Positions 16,963-26,983 of a stretch of 64,000 bases of DNA are shown piece after piece. This DNA is from Paenibacillus lutrae. Its GTDB lineage: Bacteria; Bacillota; Bacilli; Paenibacillales; NBRC-103111. Under the pieces are notes generated by a model that saw only the letters and a list, made by a program, of their open reading frames with translations, was not told the origin of the DNA and did no database searches. The stretch is taken from the NCBI RefSeq assembly GCF_009757775.1, contig NZ_RHLK01000007.1, positions 188,869 through 252,868 of the forward strand. The letters are read 5' to 3'. The number at the start of each line of letters is the position of its first letter. Within the stretch, counting starts at the first letter, position 1. The translations under genes and the position numbers were made by a program.

Positions 16963-17385
16963 TTAAGCCTCCAAGTAAGAAGGCAGCCTCTTTTTGACGA
17001 TTTTCTCCCAACCGCCGTCCATAAAACCGCGAACAACCGTATGAGGTTGGCCGAACTCTGTTACTTTATCCGCGTCCCAGCCCGAATGAATCAGGGTGAC
17101 CTCCGTTCCTCCGTCTAAGCTTTTCAACTCAAAAGTAAGGTGCCAGTCCTTTCCCCAGTTAAAACCGACGCGGTTTAGAAGATTGAGTTCCGTTACTTGG
17201 CAAGACGAGTCGCCGTATTGTTCTGCATGAAGGATAAACTCATGGCCTACAATAGGCTCAAACGTATTCGCCATCCACCACCCGGCTATGCCCTCCGATG
17301 TGGAAACAGCTTTCCATACTTTTTCAATCGGAGCCTGGATGACAATGGTCTTACGAATTTCCGGCAATTCTCCTTGTGTTGGCAT
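16963..17385 (-). CDS. SRPBCC-family (AHSA1-like) protein
   Basis: About 140 residues from the ATG at 17385, chosen because GGAGG is 7 bases upstream; an open frame extends to 17541 without a ribosome site. The START-like helix-grip fold begins RKTIVIQAPIEKVWKAVSTS with GIAGWWMANTF, then TFELKSLDGGTEVTLIHSGW and a C-terminal helix MDGGWEKIVKKRLPSYL. Such proteins bind hydrophobic ligands. It is the first gene of a two-gene unit with the ArsR regulator, a common cassette in soil Bacillota. Its ligand is unknown. Confidence 0.9.
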   Translation of the reverse strand: MPTQGELPEIRKTIVIQAPIEKVWKAVSTSEGIAGWWMANTFEPIVGHEFILHAEQYGDSSCQVTELNLLNRVGFNWGKDWHLTFELKSLDGGTEVTLIHSGWDADKVTEFGQPHTVVRGFMDGGWEKIVKKRLPSYLEA

Positions 17386-17578
17386 ATATACACCTCCAGA
17401 ATTTTTATAACACCATAGGGTTTCACGAATAATCATAACATTTCTCGGTTGTTCGAGTGCTGTTTTTATCCTGTCATTTTCCCCATAAAAAGGTTGGTCA
17501 TTCACAAAGCCGGCTAAAAGCTTATTGCACTTTCTATACACATTTCATTCGTTATATAGCAAGTTCTCTCCGCATTCA

Positions 17579-17635
17579 ATAAAAAAGCTCCTGAAAGGAG
17601 CCGGGCCATTGGACCCAGACTGCCGTTCAGGAGCT
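17579..17635 (-). terminator. Long-stem terminator after the 1957-residue SLH protein
   Basis: AGCTCCTGAA (17586-17595) pairs with TTCAGGAGCT (17626-17635) across a 30-base loop that contains further pairing potential. On the minus strand the stem ends in AGCTTTTTTATTG. It lies 17 bp past the stop codon of the surface protein. Confidence 0.75.
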
Positions 17636-17651
17636 GAAGCTCTGTTCATTC

Positions 17652-20600
17652 TTACTTCGTATGGCTTCCTAAGTATTGATAAGATCCCTTCGAATGGGTG
17701 TTCCATTCCCCATACTGGGAAAATGCGGCCGAGCCGGTGTAAATGCCTGATTTGCGTACCAGCGTTCCGCCGCTTGGCATAAACTGAGCCGTAGAATTCG
17801 GATCGCCCAGTACATCCACGACCTGCCCGTTTCTTTTCAGCACTAAGGCTACGGTGTTAAACTCGCTCGGATTGTACATGGAGAGCTCATCGTTATAATA
17901 CGTAATTTTCGTGAGATCAAACGCATCATAAAAGATAGTATCAATAAAAATATAGGGATCAACGTAATTCTCAAAAAGAGCCTTTGAGTACACTTTTTTC
18001 TGTTGAGTCTTCTTCATGTACTGATGGACCTCGATTGTATAGCCTTTCATCGCTGCGGTCGGGTCGCCCGTTCCGGAATAGCTGATCTCCAGAGCAATTC
18101 TTCCATCCCCGCCGTCCATGTATTCGGAGAAGAAGCGCTCAGGTGCCCCCTGCGTTTTGGAAGTGAACTGAAAAACAGCCGCACGGCCATCGGCACCTAC
18201 AACCCAAGTATACAAACCGATATTCGGGTTTAGCAGCGTCAAAATTGTGCCGTTAAGTTGAGTCGGACCCGTAAATGTGGAGTCCGGCGTCCCTTCGTAG
18301 ATTTTGAAGCTGGTTTGATTCGGGAACAGTGCAGACAGATCGTAGGTGACAGCCTCCTTGACACCCTGCTTTGTTGTCACGTTGATCTGCCCATTCGCCA
18401 TTAGCGGAGCGGTCCGGACCGTTAACTCGTAAGTTCCCGTTCCTCCATTGCCATCGTCAGCGGTTATCGTGACCTTCGTACTGCCGCTTCCTGTGCCTGG
18501 TGTCAGTGTCAGCATACTGCCGGCTACGGATACATCCGCTGCCGCCCCGGAAGCAGAGACCGCCGTGAACGTGAGCGGATCACCGTCCGGGTCGCTGAAC
18601 AACTGACTCAAGTCATACGTACGGGCGTTAGTGACTCCCGGTGTGAGCACCTGCTCATAAATCATGCTTACGGCCGACGGTACTCCGTTAACCTTAGCCG
18701 GGTTGACCGTAATCGCCACATTGGCTGCCGCCGTGCCGCCACGGCCATCGCTTACAGTGAGCTGCACAGACGTCTTGCCTGTCGATACAGGGACGATGGT
18801 CAACGTCTTGCCGGTTATACTCACACTGGCTACGCTTTGATCCGGCTGTGCCGAGATAGAAACCGTCAAGCTTTGTGCATCCTCCGGATCCGGATCTGTC
18901 AGATAGGAAGACAAGTCGACGTTCTGGATATCGCCCACTTTCACAACCTGCTCCGGGATTGCCGTAATCTGCGGAGGCTGATTCTGCTTGATTGTGACGG
19001 TCAGACTAGCGGTCGCTTTGCCGCCCCGTCCGTCGTTCACCGTAAGCTCGATCTGCGCGGTTCCCGGCGCCTCCGGCTTGATGGTCAGCTTCTTGCCGGC
19101 TACTAGAACCGAAGCCTTGTCGGCAGCAGAGGAGATTGCGGAAATGGACAGATTCGGAATGTCCCCCGCATCCGGATCGGATATAAAGCCGCTCAGATCG
19201 AGTTCCTGATCCCCTTCATGCATCCAGATAACGGGACTTGCAATCGGACTGATGACCGGAGGCTCGTTAACGGTCACCTTCCATATCGAAGTGACTTCCC
19301 CGCCTTCGCCGTCACTGGCTTTAAGCACGATATCCGCATTGCCTGAAGCAACTGCCTGTACAGTCACCCCATTGCCTGCAACAACTGCCGTGGCGACCGA
19401 CGGATCGCTTGAGCTGACTTCGTACGTCAGCGTACTGTCCAGATCGGGATCGGAGAAAATCGCGTCCAGATTCAAGATGCTGTCAGGCTGGCCTACCGTT
19501 AGAACCGTAGGAGCCATCGGCTGTTGAACGACCGGACTCTGATTCGGAAGCGTCACTTTCAAGCGGAAAGAAGATTGAGTAGTACCTCCACGGCTGTCAT
19601 AGACAGACATGGTCACAGTCGTTTCGCCCAGACTAAGTGGAGTCATAGTCAGCAGCAGATCATTGATTGAAAGCGATGCGATAGTCTGGTCATACGTGAT
19701 ATCTGTCACGGTAAGCGTATCCTGCTCCTTATCGGACAAATAACTTGATAGATCAAAGATTCGCGCACTTCCCGGCAGAGCCAGCTTTTGTAAAGGAATC
19801 GTAGTAACGGCCGGCGCCTCATTTACTACCACTGTGAACGATGAATCCGTATGTCCTCCGCGTCCATCTGAAGCTGTGACACTTATCGTTGCCGTTCCGG
19901 ATGCGACAGCATGCGTTCTCAGGATTCCTCCGGATTCCTGAACCGTTACAATAGACGGATCGGATGACACGGCGCTGTAAGTCAGCGGGTCCACATCCGG
20001 ATCCGAGAAAATAACCGACAGATCCGTTATGCCGTCCTGCTGGCCTACCGTCAGAACCTGCTGCCCAGGCTGCTGGGTCACTGAGGGTGCCGAGTTAACT
20101 CTCACTACAAAGCTAGCCTTGGATTGTCCGCCACGGCTGTCCGTAACGACTATGTTAATTTGGGCAAGCCCGGCATTAACAGGGGAGATCGTCAGCTTGA
20201 GGCCGTCCACTTGAACGGATGCAAGGGTCGTATTGTTCGAAACCGCCTGCAAGGTTACAGCATCATGCTCAAGATCCTGGATATAGGGCAGCAAATCAAG
20301 CTCCAGCGGCGATCCGGCCAGTTGAATCAACTGCTCCGGTATGCTTGATATCGCGGGTGCTGCATTCACCTCGACGCCGAAGCTCATGCTCGTCTCGCCG
20401 CCTCTTCCATCTTTGGCTTTAACTGTAATCGTAGCCATACCCGGAGCCAAGCCCTTGACCGACAGCAGGCCGCCGGCTTCACTTCCTACAGCCAGGGCAG
20501 GGTGGGAAGATATCACCTCGTAAGTTAAAGTATCCTGATCGGCATCTGTAAACGCAGGAGCAAGATCCACAACGCCAGGCGTCTGACCGGCTGTTACCAC

Positions 20601-23525
20601 TAAATTGGAAATTTGCTGTGCGACTACCGGCGCTGTATTGACTTCTACGTAGACAATGCCTTGCGTTATACCGCCACGGCTATCATGGAAAGAAAGCCTC
20701 ACTTCCGACTTTCCTGCCGCCACCGGTGTCAGCAGCAGCTTCGATCCGGCTTGGCTGCTTACGCTGATAATGGGGTCTGACAATGAATCTACCGTAAAGC
20801 TCCAAGCGTCATTTTCCGGGTCCTGTACATACGGACTCAGATCCAGTTCCTGTACGGGCGCTCCAAGCTGCAAATACTGCACCGGTATGGTGAAGAGCAA
20901 GGGGGCTTCATTTACAATGACTTGAAAACTAGAAACGGTCTCTCCGTTCTTACCGTCTTTGGCCTTTACAGTTATCGTAGCGGTACCCGATGCCAACGCA
21001 TGCACCTTCAACTGCCCCCCAGTCTCTGCAGCCGTTGCCACGGAAGGATTACTCGAGCTTACTTCGTAAGTGAAACTATCCTGATCCTCGTCTTTAAACA
21101 CAGTAGACAGGTCCGTAGTCCCATCCGGGTCCCCGACCGTCAATTGAAGGTCCGTAAGCGGGTTCTGCACAACTGGAAGCCTATTGACCGTAACTGTGAT
21201 GTCCCTTGCGGTAATTCCTCCACGCTGATCCGTGACGGTTACCCTGATCTTCGCCTGTCCCGCCTTAACCGGGGCGAGAGTCAGCCTGCTGCCGCTCAAG
21301 CTCACGGCCGCCACCTCTGGCGAGTCCGATTCAGCGGTAACGATAAACAGATCATTCTCCAAATCATTGATATAGGAGGCAAGGTCCAGCTCCTGAGCTC
21401 CGCCGCCAAGCTGTATAAACTGCTCCGGTACCTCAAGCAGCGTCGGTGCCTGGTTTACCGCCACATTAAAGGTAGTCGATGCTTTCCAACTGCTGCCGTC
21501 TGAGGCTGAGAGCTGAATAATTGTACTGCCCGAAGAAACGGCTTTGACCGTTAACTGACCGGCGCTTTCGCTGGCGATGGCAATAGAAGGATCAGCAGAC
21601 TGCACCTCATAGGTCAGGTTATCCTGATCTGCATCGGCAAAGACGGTAGCAAGATCGAGTGTTCCATCTGCCTGATTCATCGTTAACAGCATGGGCAAAG
21701 GAACATTGCTGACCTTGGGCGGATCGTTAACTGTCACGACCATATCCGCATTGATGTTGCCGCCGTTCAAATCATTCGCACCCATTTTAATCGTTGCGGT
21801 TCCTCTGGCGACAGGCGTAAGAGTCAAGATGTTGCCCGACATCGAAGCTTTCATCACCGCGCTTTTTAAAGAAACGGCCGTAAATTTCAAACTCGTTTGT
21901 TCCGAGTCCTTGAAATGCGCAGACAGGTCAATCGTGACCGCTGGATCGCCAACAGATAGCTTGGGATCTGCGATGGGGATCTCATACCTCGGCGGGCTAT
22001 TGGTAGAGCCGGAGGTCGAAGAGGCAGGTGGCATGTTCTTAACCGAAGAAGCTGATGCTCCATTCGTTACAGCTACTGTCGTAACTTTAGAGTCCGACCC
22101 GACGATTACTGTTGCATCCGCGTTGTTAAGCTGCAATTGTGTCACGGTTCCGGTACCATTCAGCGTCAGCTCAACAGGGCTGTTCACCGCTAACTGACCG
22201 ATGTTGGAGCCGCCGCCCAAAACAACCGGTTGTGAAGCTGTCACGGTGACCTGGGGAAGAGTGCCTTGCAGTTCCACCGCCCGGGCTCCATTTGCTAGTG
22301 TCACTTGGTTCAAGGCAGAACCATCCGCCGTAATGGATGCATTCGAATTCACATTCATCGTTTGAACAGTCGTGCCCTGTTTGGTAACAACATGAACATC
22401 TTGTTTATTTACATCAACCGATTGGAGACTTGATTCTTCAAAAACAACGGTATTCCGGTCCCCGCCATCTATGATTGTGTTGCCTTGCACGATTAGTCTG
22501 GCGGCCAGGAAATCATTCTGCAATTCCTTGCTGATGTGCAGGCTGCCTTTTACCGTTAGATCTGAAATAGATGTGTAGTCTCCTGAAACCGTTAAATTAC
22601 CGTCCAGTACCGCCCCGTGGCCATTAAGCACCAAGTTGCGGCTGAACTCCTCTTCCCCATCGCGGGCAGCATTTCCTTTGGCAGACAGCTGCAGATCCGT
22701 AAGAGTCTCCAGAGTCCTCCCTTTAAAACGGAATTTCAGCTTGGCCCCTTGCAGTACCTCGCGGTTGCTCTCTTGCAGAATGCCCTTCACATGCTCGGAA
22801 AGGCCGTAGGTAACGCCATTGATGCGTACATGATTCCCTTGTATATCCTGGAGTACAGATGCCTTTTCTGTAGGAAAAAATGCTGAGATCAGCATTTCCG
22901 CCACATCCGCCCGAAGAACATGTTCTTGAGGTGCGAATTTGCCCTGCTCGGGTGACATAATATCCTCTTCCAGAGCAGTCCTTACAAAAGCTTGAGCCCA
23001 GGAGCTGACACCCTTCCAATCCGAGATGGAACTAGGAACCGACTCCAGTTCAAGCGCGATTTGGGAAGCTCTTACGAGAGTAACGGCAATCTCTTCGCGG
23101 GTAATGACATCATAAGGGCGAGACTTCCCCAGGTCATCCCCTTCCATAATTCCGGCCGCTTTAACCGCAGCTATGTAGGGGCTGCTCCACAATTGGGACT
23201 GCACATCTTTAAACGAATCTCGGTTGTCAGGAACAGACAACTGAAGCGCCCTGGTTAGCAGGGCAGCCAGCTCCTGGCGTGTAAGCAGGTCATCAGGTCT
23301 GAATTGGCCTTCACCGTCTCCTTCCAATAGCCCCAGAGCCAGAGCTCTGCGGATGGATTGTAGACGATCGCCCGACACTGTTGTGAGATCCAGGAATGCC
23401 TCCGGCTGAATTCCCTGTTCTAAAGACTTAGCCGGAGAAGCGGCGCTGCTTACTCCGGACGGAGCAAGCAGTGCCGTGACGAGAAGCCCGGCGAGCATAC
23501 TGTTTTTTAATGAGGATGATTTCAT
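17652..23525 (-). CDS. Giant SLH-domain surface protein with Ig/cadherin-like repeats
   Basis: A 1957-residue exported protein. Signal peptide MKSSSLKNSMLAGLLVTALL ends about SSAAS. Three SLH modules (about 45-230; e.g. GLLEGDGEGQFRPDDLLTRQ) anchor it to pyruvylated wall polymer. A beta-rich region (about 235-520) has the cadence of a right-handed beta helix. Thirteen to fourteen repeats of about 92 residues follow, each ending like VTVNEAP, with DxDxD calcium-type motifs (FKDEDQDSFTYEVSS) and DGRGG turns. The repeats alternate between two subtypes. The last 180 residues resemble a lamin-tail domain (ERFFSEYMDGGDGRIALEIS). It may act as an adhesin or S-layer-associated structural protein. It is 15 bp from the neighbouring SLH gene, so the two are probably an operon. 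Confidence 0.9.
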   Translation of the reverse strand: MKSSSLKNSMLAGLLVTALLAPSGVSSAASPAKSLEQGIQPEAFLDLTTVSGDRLQSIRRALALGLLEGDGEGQFRPDDLLTRQELAALLTRALQLSVPDNRDSFKDVQSQLWSSPYIAAVKAAGIMEGDDLGKSRPYDVITREEIAVTLVRASQIALELESVPSSISDWKGVSSWAQAFVRTALEEDIMSPEQGKFAPQEHVLRADVAEMLISAFFPTEKASVLQDIQGNHVRINGVTYGLSEHVKGILQESNREVLQGAKLKFRFKGRTLETLTDLQLSAKGNAARDGEEEFSRNLVLNGHGAVLDGNLTVSGDYTSISDLTVKGSLHISKELQNDFLAARLIVQGNTIIDGGDRNTVVFEESSLQSVDVNKQDVHVVTKQGTTVQTMNVNSNASITADGSALNQVTLANGARAVELQGTLPQVTVTASQPVVLGGGSNIGQLAVNSPVELTLNGTGTVTQLQLNNADATVIVGSDSKVTTVAVTNGASASSVKNMPPASSTSGSTNSPPRYEIPIADPKLSVGDPAVTIDLSAHFKDSEQTSLKFTAVSLKSAVMKASMSGNILTLTPVARGTATIKMGANDLNGGNINADMVVTVNDPPKVSNVPLPMLLTMNQADGTLDLATVFADADQDNLTYEVQSADPSIAIASESAGQLTVKAVSSGSTIIQLSASDGSSWKASTTFNVAVNQAPTLLEVPEQFIQLGGGAQELDLASYINDLENDLFIVTAESDSPEVAAVSLSGSRLTLAPVKAGQAKIRVTVTDQRGGITARDITVTVNRLPVVQNPLTDLQLTVGDPDGTTDLSTVFKDEDQDSFTYEVSSSNPSVATAAETGGQLKVHALASGTATITVKAKDGKNGETVSSFQVIVNEAPLLFTIPVQYLQLGAPVQELDLSPYVQDPENDAWSFTVDSLSDPIISVSSQAGSKLLLTPVAAGKSEVRLSFHDSRGGITQGIVYVEVNTAPVVAQQISNLVVTAGQTPGVVDLAPAFTDADQDTLTYEVISSHPALAVGSEAGGLLSVKGLAPGMATITVKAKDGRGGETSMSFGVEVNAAPAISSIPEQLIQLAGSPLELDLLPYIQDLEHDAVTLQAVSNNTTLASVQVDGLKLTISPVNAGLAQINIVVTDSRGGQSKASFVVRVNSAPSVTQQPGQQVLTVGQQDGITDLSVIFSDPDVDPLTYSAVSSDPSIVTVQESGGILRTHAVASGTATISVTASDGRGGHTDSSFTVVVNEAPAVTTIPLQKLALPGSARIFDLSSYLSDKEQDTLTVTDITYDQTIASLSINDLLLTMTPLSLGETTVTMSVYDSRGGTTQSSFRLKVTLPNQSPVVQQPMAPTVLTVGQPDSILNLDAIFSDPDLDSTLTYEVSSSDPSVATAVVAGNGVTVQAVASGNADIVLKASDGEGGEVTSIWKVTVNEPPVISPIASPVIWMHEGDQELDLSGFISDPDAGDIPNLSISAISSAADKASVLVAGKKLTIKPEAPGTAQIELTVNDGRGGKATASLTVTIKQNQPPQITAIPEQVVKVGDIQNVDLSSYLTDPDPEDAQSLTVSISAQPDQSVASVSITGKTLTIVPVSTGKTSVQLTVSDGRGGTAAANVAITVNPAKVNGVPSAVSMIYEQVLTPGVTNARTYDLSQLFSDPDGDPLTFTAVSASGAAADVSVAGSMLTLTPGTGSGSTKVTITADDGNGGTGTYELTVRTAPLMANGQINVTTKQGVKEAVTYDLSALFPNQTSFKIYEGTPDSTFTGPTQLNGTILTLLNPNIGLYTWVVGADGRAAVFQFTSKTQGAPERFFSEYMDGGDGRIALEISYSGTGDPTAAMKGYTIEVHQYMKKTQQKKVYSKALFENYVDPYIFIDTIFYDAFDLTKITYYNDELSMYNPSEFNTVALVLKRNGQVVDVLGDPNSTAQFMPSGGTLVRKSGIYTGSAAFSQYGEWNTHSKGSYQYLGSHTK

Positions 23526-23540
23526 AGTGTTCTCCTAGCT

Positions 23541-26500
23541 TTATTTGTTAAATTCCCCGATGTCATCTATAAAGTCTTTTCCTTTGCCAACCCATTCGGT
23601 ACCATCGTAAGCCGTGTTGTTTCCTTTAGTGATGGTTCCTTTTCTTACAAACGTTTGATGAGGATAGATATAAGCGATATCCAATAGCTGATCGTTATAA
23701 TAAAGGGAAAGCTGGACGGGTGTTGATTCATCCAAATAAAACATCATCGGCCATGGAAAATCAGATTGTACAGGCCCGCCATAAAAAGATTCCATAATTA
23801 CAAAGGTTGAGTTCGCCCGTAATGTTTGGCTATTTAAAACAATATCCTCTTCGCCGTCTGAACGGACGATTTTAACTTTGTTCCCATCGATCTCCTCATT
23901 CGTCGGGTTATAAAGTTCTATGGCCTGCAGTCCAAAATCGATAACATCGCTCGCATAAAGCGTCTCGGAAATGAAAAGTCCTGTCGGAACAGCAGCCGTG
24001 ATAGTCACGGTGAACGTCAGGGACTTTGTGCCGCCCTTGCCGTCGTCTGCCGTTACCGTGATCGTGGACGTTCCCGCATTCACTGGCGTGATCGTCAGAT
24101 CCGTACCGTTGACCGATGCGGTCGCGACTGCCGTATCCGATGAGACCGCCGTGTGCGTCAGCGCATCGCCGTCCGCATCATAGAATACACGTGCCAGACT
24201 TACCGTCTGGTTGCCTGCCGCCACGCTTTCCGTGATGTTCGAAATCGGATTCGTGATCACGGGCGCTTCGTTCACCGGCGAAGGAGGCTGGAAGGTCACG
24301 GTGAACGTCAGGGACTTCGTGCCGCCCTTGCCGTCGTCTGCCGTTACCGTGATCGTGGACGTTCCCGCATTCACTGGCGTGATCGTCAGATCCGTACCGT
24401 TGACTGATGCGGTCGCGACTGCCGTATCCGATGAGACCGCCGTATGCGTAAGCGCATCGCCGTCCGCATCATAGAATACACGCGCCAGACTTACCGTCTG
24501 GTTACCTGCCGCCACGCTTTCCGTGATGTTCGAAATCGGATTCGAGATCACGGGCGCTTCGTTCACCGGCGCAGGAGCCTGGAAGGTCACGGTGAACGTC
24601 AAGGACTTCGTGCCGCCCTTGCCGTCGTCTGCCGTTACCGTGATCGTGGACGTTCCCGCATTCACCGGCGTGATCGTCAGATCCGTTCCGTTGACCGATG
24701 CGGTCGCGACTGCCGTATCCGATGAGACCGCCGTATGCGTAAGCGCATCGCCGTCCGCATCATAGAATGCACGCGCCAGACTTACCGTCCGGACGCCTGC
24801 CGCCACGCTTTCCGTGATGTTCGAAATCGGATTCGTGATCACGGGCGCCTGGTTCACTGGCGCCGGGGCCTGGAAGGTCACGGTGAACGTCAAGGACTTC
24901 GTGCCGCCCTTGCCGTCGTCTGCCGTTACCGTGATCGTGGACGTTCCCGCATTCACTGGCGTGATCGTCAGATCCGTTCCGTTGACCGATGCGGTCGCGA
25001 CTGCCGTATCCGATGAGACCGCCGTGTGCGTCAGCGCATCGCCGTCCGCATCATAGAATACACGTGCCAGACTTACCGTTTGGACGCCTGCCACCACGCT
25101 TTCCGTGATGTTCGAAATCGGATTCGTGATCATGGGCGCTTCGTTCACTGGCGCAAGAGGCTGGAAGGTCACGGTGAACGTCAGGGACTTCGTGCCGCCC
25201 TTGCCGTCGTCTGCCGTTACGGTGATCGTGGACGTTCCCGCATTCACTGGCGTGATCGTCAGATCCGTACCGTTGACCGATGCGGTCGCGACTGCCGTAT
25301 CCGATGAGACCGCCGTGTGCGTAAGCGCATCGCCGTCCGCATCCGCAAACACTCCGGCCAAGCTTAACGTCTTCGGACCGTCATCCACTGCATGTGTCAG
25401 TGGTTCGAGGGCATTCACAACCACCGGGTTACGGTTGCTGTTAGAAGGAGAATCCGATGAGCCTGATGAACCAGATGAACCCGAAGATCCCGGCGTTGTC
25501 GTCGTCCCGCCAGAGGCAACCCCGCCTGCAATCTGTTTTTTAACCTCATCATAATTAGCAATCAGCTTATCAGCCGATACTCCTTCAGGTTCCTGCAGCT
25601 TGTCTATGGTCAGATTCGGGCCCAGCTTGATATTGGCATCCGGATTAGCGATTTTAAGTTCTCCCCACGTCCCGTTTCCTTCAATCTTCAATGGGCTGTC
25701 GGTATCCACCAAGACTTGAGCAACCTTTGCATTTAGCACTAGTGTCCCTGCTCCCGGCTTTAAGACAACCTGGGTAAGAGAGTCCCCGTCTACTGCAATA
25801 TGGTCCGCAGCAATAGCTAATTCTCCTTTGAAAGGTGTACCTTTTAAATCCAGCTTAGCAGGTTTTCCCGCAGTTCCGCCTTGTGTAAGTTCGATCCGCA
25901 ACAGATCATTTACGTTATGATTGACCGATTTGTATTTGAGAACCGCGCCCACCAGGGCGTCTTGATTCCGTTCACCCAGCAGGTCTTTCAATGCGCCGCT
26001 AATCAAGTACGGTTTACCGTCAATGATGACCATATCTCCATCGATCCGGTTAATCGCAGCCGACCGCTCCTGTGTTTGAAAAATATCCAGTAAATAAGCG
26101 GCGATATCCTGCCTTTCCACATTTCCACGGGGATTAAATGCATTACCGTCCGCATTCATCAGACCCAGATGCAAGGCCAAGCTTACTGCTTTATCCGCCC
26201 ACGGGCTAATCTTGCTGCCATCGGCGAGTACCACTTCACTCCCGCCTCTGGCATCTACCCCGTTAATCGCCCGGACGAAAACAGCTGCCAATTCTTCGCG
26301 AGTTACGGGTTCTGAGGGTCTATATCGGCTCGATTCATCCCCATTAATCAAACCCGCTTCGACTAGTGCTTCGACATACGGGATTGCCCAGCCGTCCTTC
26401 AAATCGGCAAAAGACGAGGATGCCCCCTGTTTAGGCTCCATGTGCAAAGCTTTGACCAACAAGACGGCAAGTTCCTGCCTCGTTAAAAGCTGATTCGGAC

Positions 26501-26714
26501 GAAAAGAAGCATCCGGATAGCCGGACAGCAAACCCTGCTTTACAGCCTCCTCCACCGCAGCACGTTTGGCCGGGGATATGGACCCTTGATCGCTGAACCC
26601 TATCGCGCTTTGTATGGTACGTTCCGCAGTACCGGCAGCACCAACCGGTGCAGAGCCTATTGTCATACTCAAAATTGCAGTGGCCAAAAGCCATTTATTC
26701 CATTCCGGATTCAT
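23541..26714 (-). CDS. SLH-domain surface protein with near-identical tandem repeats
   Basis: About 1057 residues from the ATG at 26714, which follows GGGAGG; an upstream open frame lacks a ribosome site. Signal peptide MNPEWNKWLLATAILSMTIG ends near GAAGTA. Three SLH modules (about 40-215; GLLSGYPDASFRPNQLLTRQ) are followed by a beta-helix-like region and a GSS-rich linker. Five near-identical repeats of 97 residues follow (DADGDALTHTAVSSDTAVAT then DDGKGGTKSLTFTVTF), the first with a divergent N-terminal part. A lamin-tail-like domain closes the protein (FISETLYASD then QAIELYNPTNEE). It is first in a probable two-gene unit with the 1957-residue paralogue, and both share the same domain order. 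Confidence 0.9.
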   Translation of the reverse strand: MNPEWNKWLLATAILSMTIGSAPVGAAGTAERTIQSAIGFSDQGSISPAKRAAVEEAVKQGLLSGYPDASFRPNQLLTRQELAVLLVKALHMEPKQGASSSFADLKDGWAIPYVEALVEAGLINGDESSRYRPSEPVTREELAAVFVRAINGVDARGGSEVVLADGSKISPWADKAVSLALHLGLMNADGNAFNPRGNVERQDIAAYLLDIFQTQERSAAINRIDGDMVIIDGKPYLISGALKDLLGERNQDALVGAVLKYKSVNHNVNDLLRIELTQGGTAGKPAKLDLKGTPFKGELAIAADHIAVDGDSLTQVVLKPGAGTLVLNAKVAQVLVDTDSPLKIEGNGTWGELKIANPDANIKLGPNLTIDKLQEPEGVSADKLIANYDEVKKQIAGGVASGGTTTTPGSSGSSGSSGSSDSPSNSNRNPVVVNALEPLTHAVDDGPKTLSLAGVFADADGDALTHTAVSSDTAVATASVNGTDLTITPVNAGTSTITVTADDGKGGTKSLTFTVTFQPLAPVNEAPMITNPISNITESVVAGVQTVSLARVFYDADGDALTHTAVSSDTAVATASVNGTDLTITPVNAGTSTITVTADDGKGGTKSLTFTVTFQAPAPVNQAPVITNPISNITESVAAGVRTVSLARAFYDADGDALTHTAVSSDTAVATASVNGTDLTITPVNAGTSTITVTADDGKGGTKSLTFTVTFQAPAPVNEAPVISNPISNITESVAAGNQTVSLARVFYDADGDALTHTAVSSDTAVATASVNGTDLTITPVNAGTSTITVTADDGKGGTKSLTFTVTFQPPSPVNEAPVITNPISNITESVAAGNQTVSLARVFYDADGDALTHTAVSSDTAVATASVNGTDLTITPVNAGTSTITVTADDGKGGTKSLTFTVTITAAVPTGLFISETLYASDVIDFGLQAIELYNPTNEEIDGNKVKIVRSDGEEDIVLNSQTLRANSTFVIMESFYGGPVQSDFPWPMMFYLDESTPVQLSLYYNDQLLDIAYIYPHQTFVRKGTITKGNNTAYDGTEWVGKGKDFIDDIGEFNK
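24008..25345 (-). repeat. Five tandem copies of a 291-bp coding repeat
   Basis: The string GGTGAACGTCA recurs at 24008, 24299, 24590, 24881 and 25172 on the plus strand, exactly 291 bp apart (97 codons). A core of about 175 bp differs by only a few bases between copies, and the rest is nearly as similar except in the outermost copy. The homogeneity indicates recent duplication or gene conversion, and copy number is likely to vary between strains. Assembly collapse is possible. Confidence 0.92.
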
Positions 26715-26983
26715 TATCTTGACCTCCCTATGATTGGATGGAGAGCATGTCCTCATCCTTGTCTCGAAGTTTACCCTTAAGTATAAACCGCGCCTCTGAA
26801 CGGCTTCTGAACAATGGATGGGGACGCAGGCAACCAACTAATCCGGCAAAAAATCCCGCAAAAAAAGACCCTTGAGGTTATTTATAAATCCTCCTGAGGT
26901 TTAAAGGCAAAAGCCCGGTGGTATTATAACAAAAAGCTTGCCACGAATAACGTATAGTCCAGTGAGAAAAGGAGGAAACCGCT
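26715..26983. other. Divergent intergenic region between SLH operon and catalase-like gene
   Basis: No gene is seen. The minus strand contains AACCTCAGGA and AACCTCAAGG 25 bp apart and T-rich stretches; no firm promoter was called. The plus strand carries AAGGAGG at 26971, the ribosome site of the catalase-like gene. Confidence 0.4.

Noticed and set aside
24008-25345. Regular repeats as a CRISPR array
   Set aside because: The repeat unit is 291 bp and coding, with no short repeat-spacer structure and no cas genes.
24153-25554. Series of 80-149 residue plus-strand frames with similar sequences
   Set aside because: They are antisense shadows of the 291-bp repeats; the minus-strand SLH protein explains the DNA and the repeats keep all frames open.
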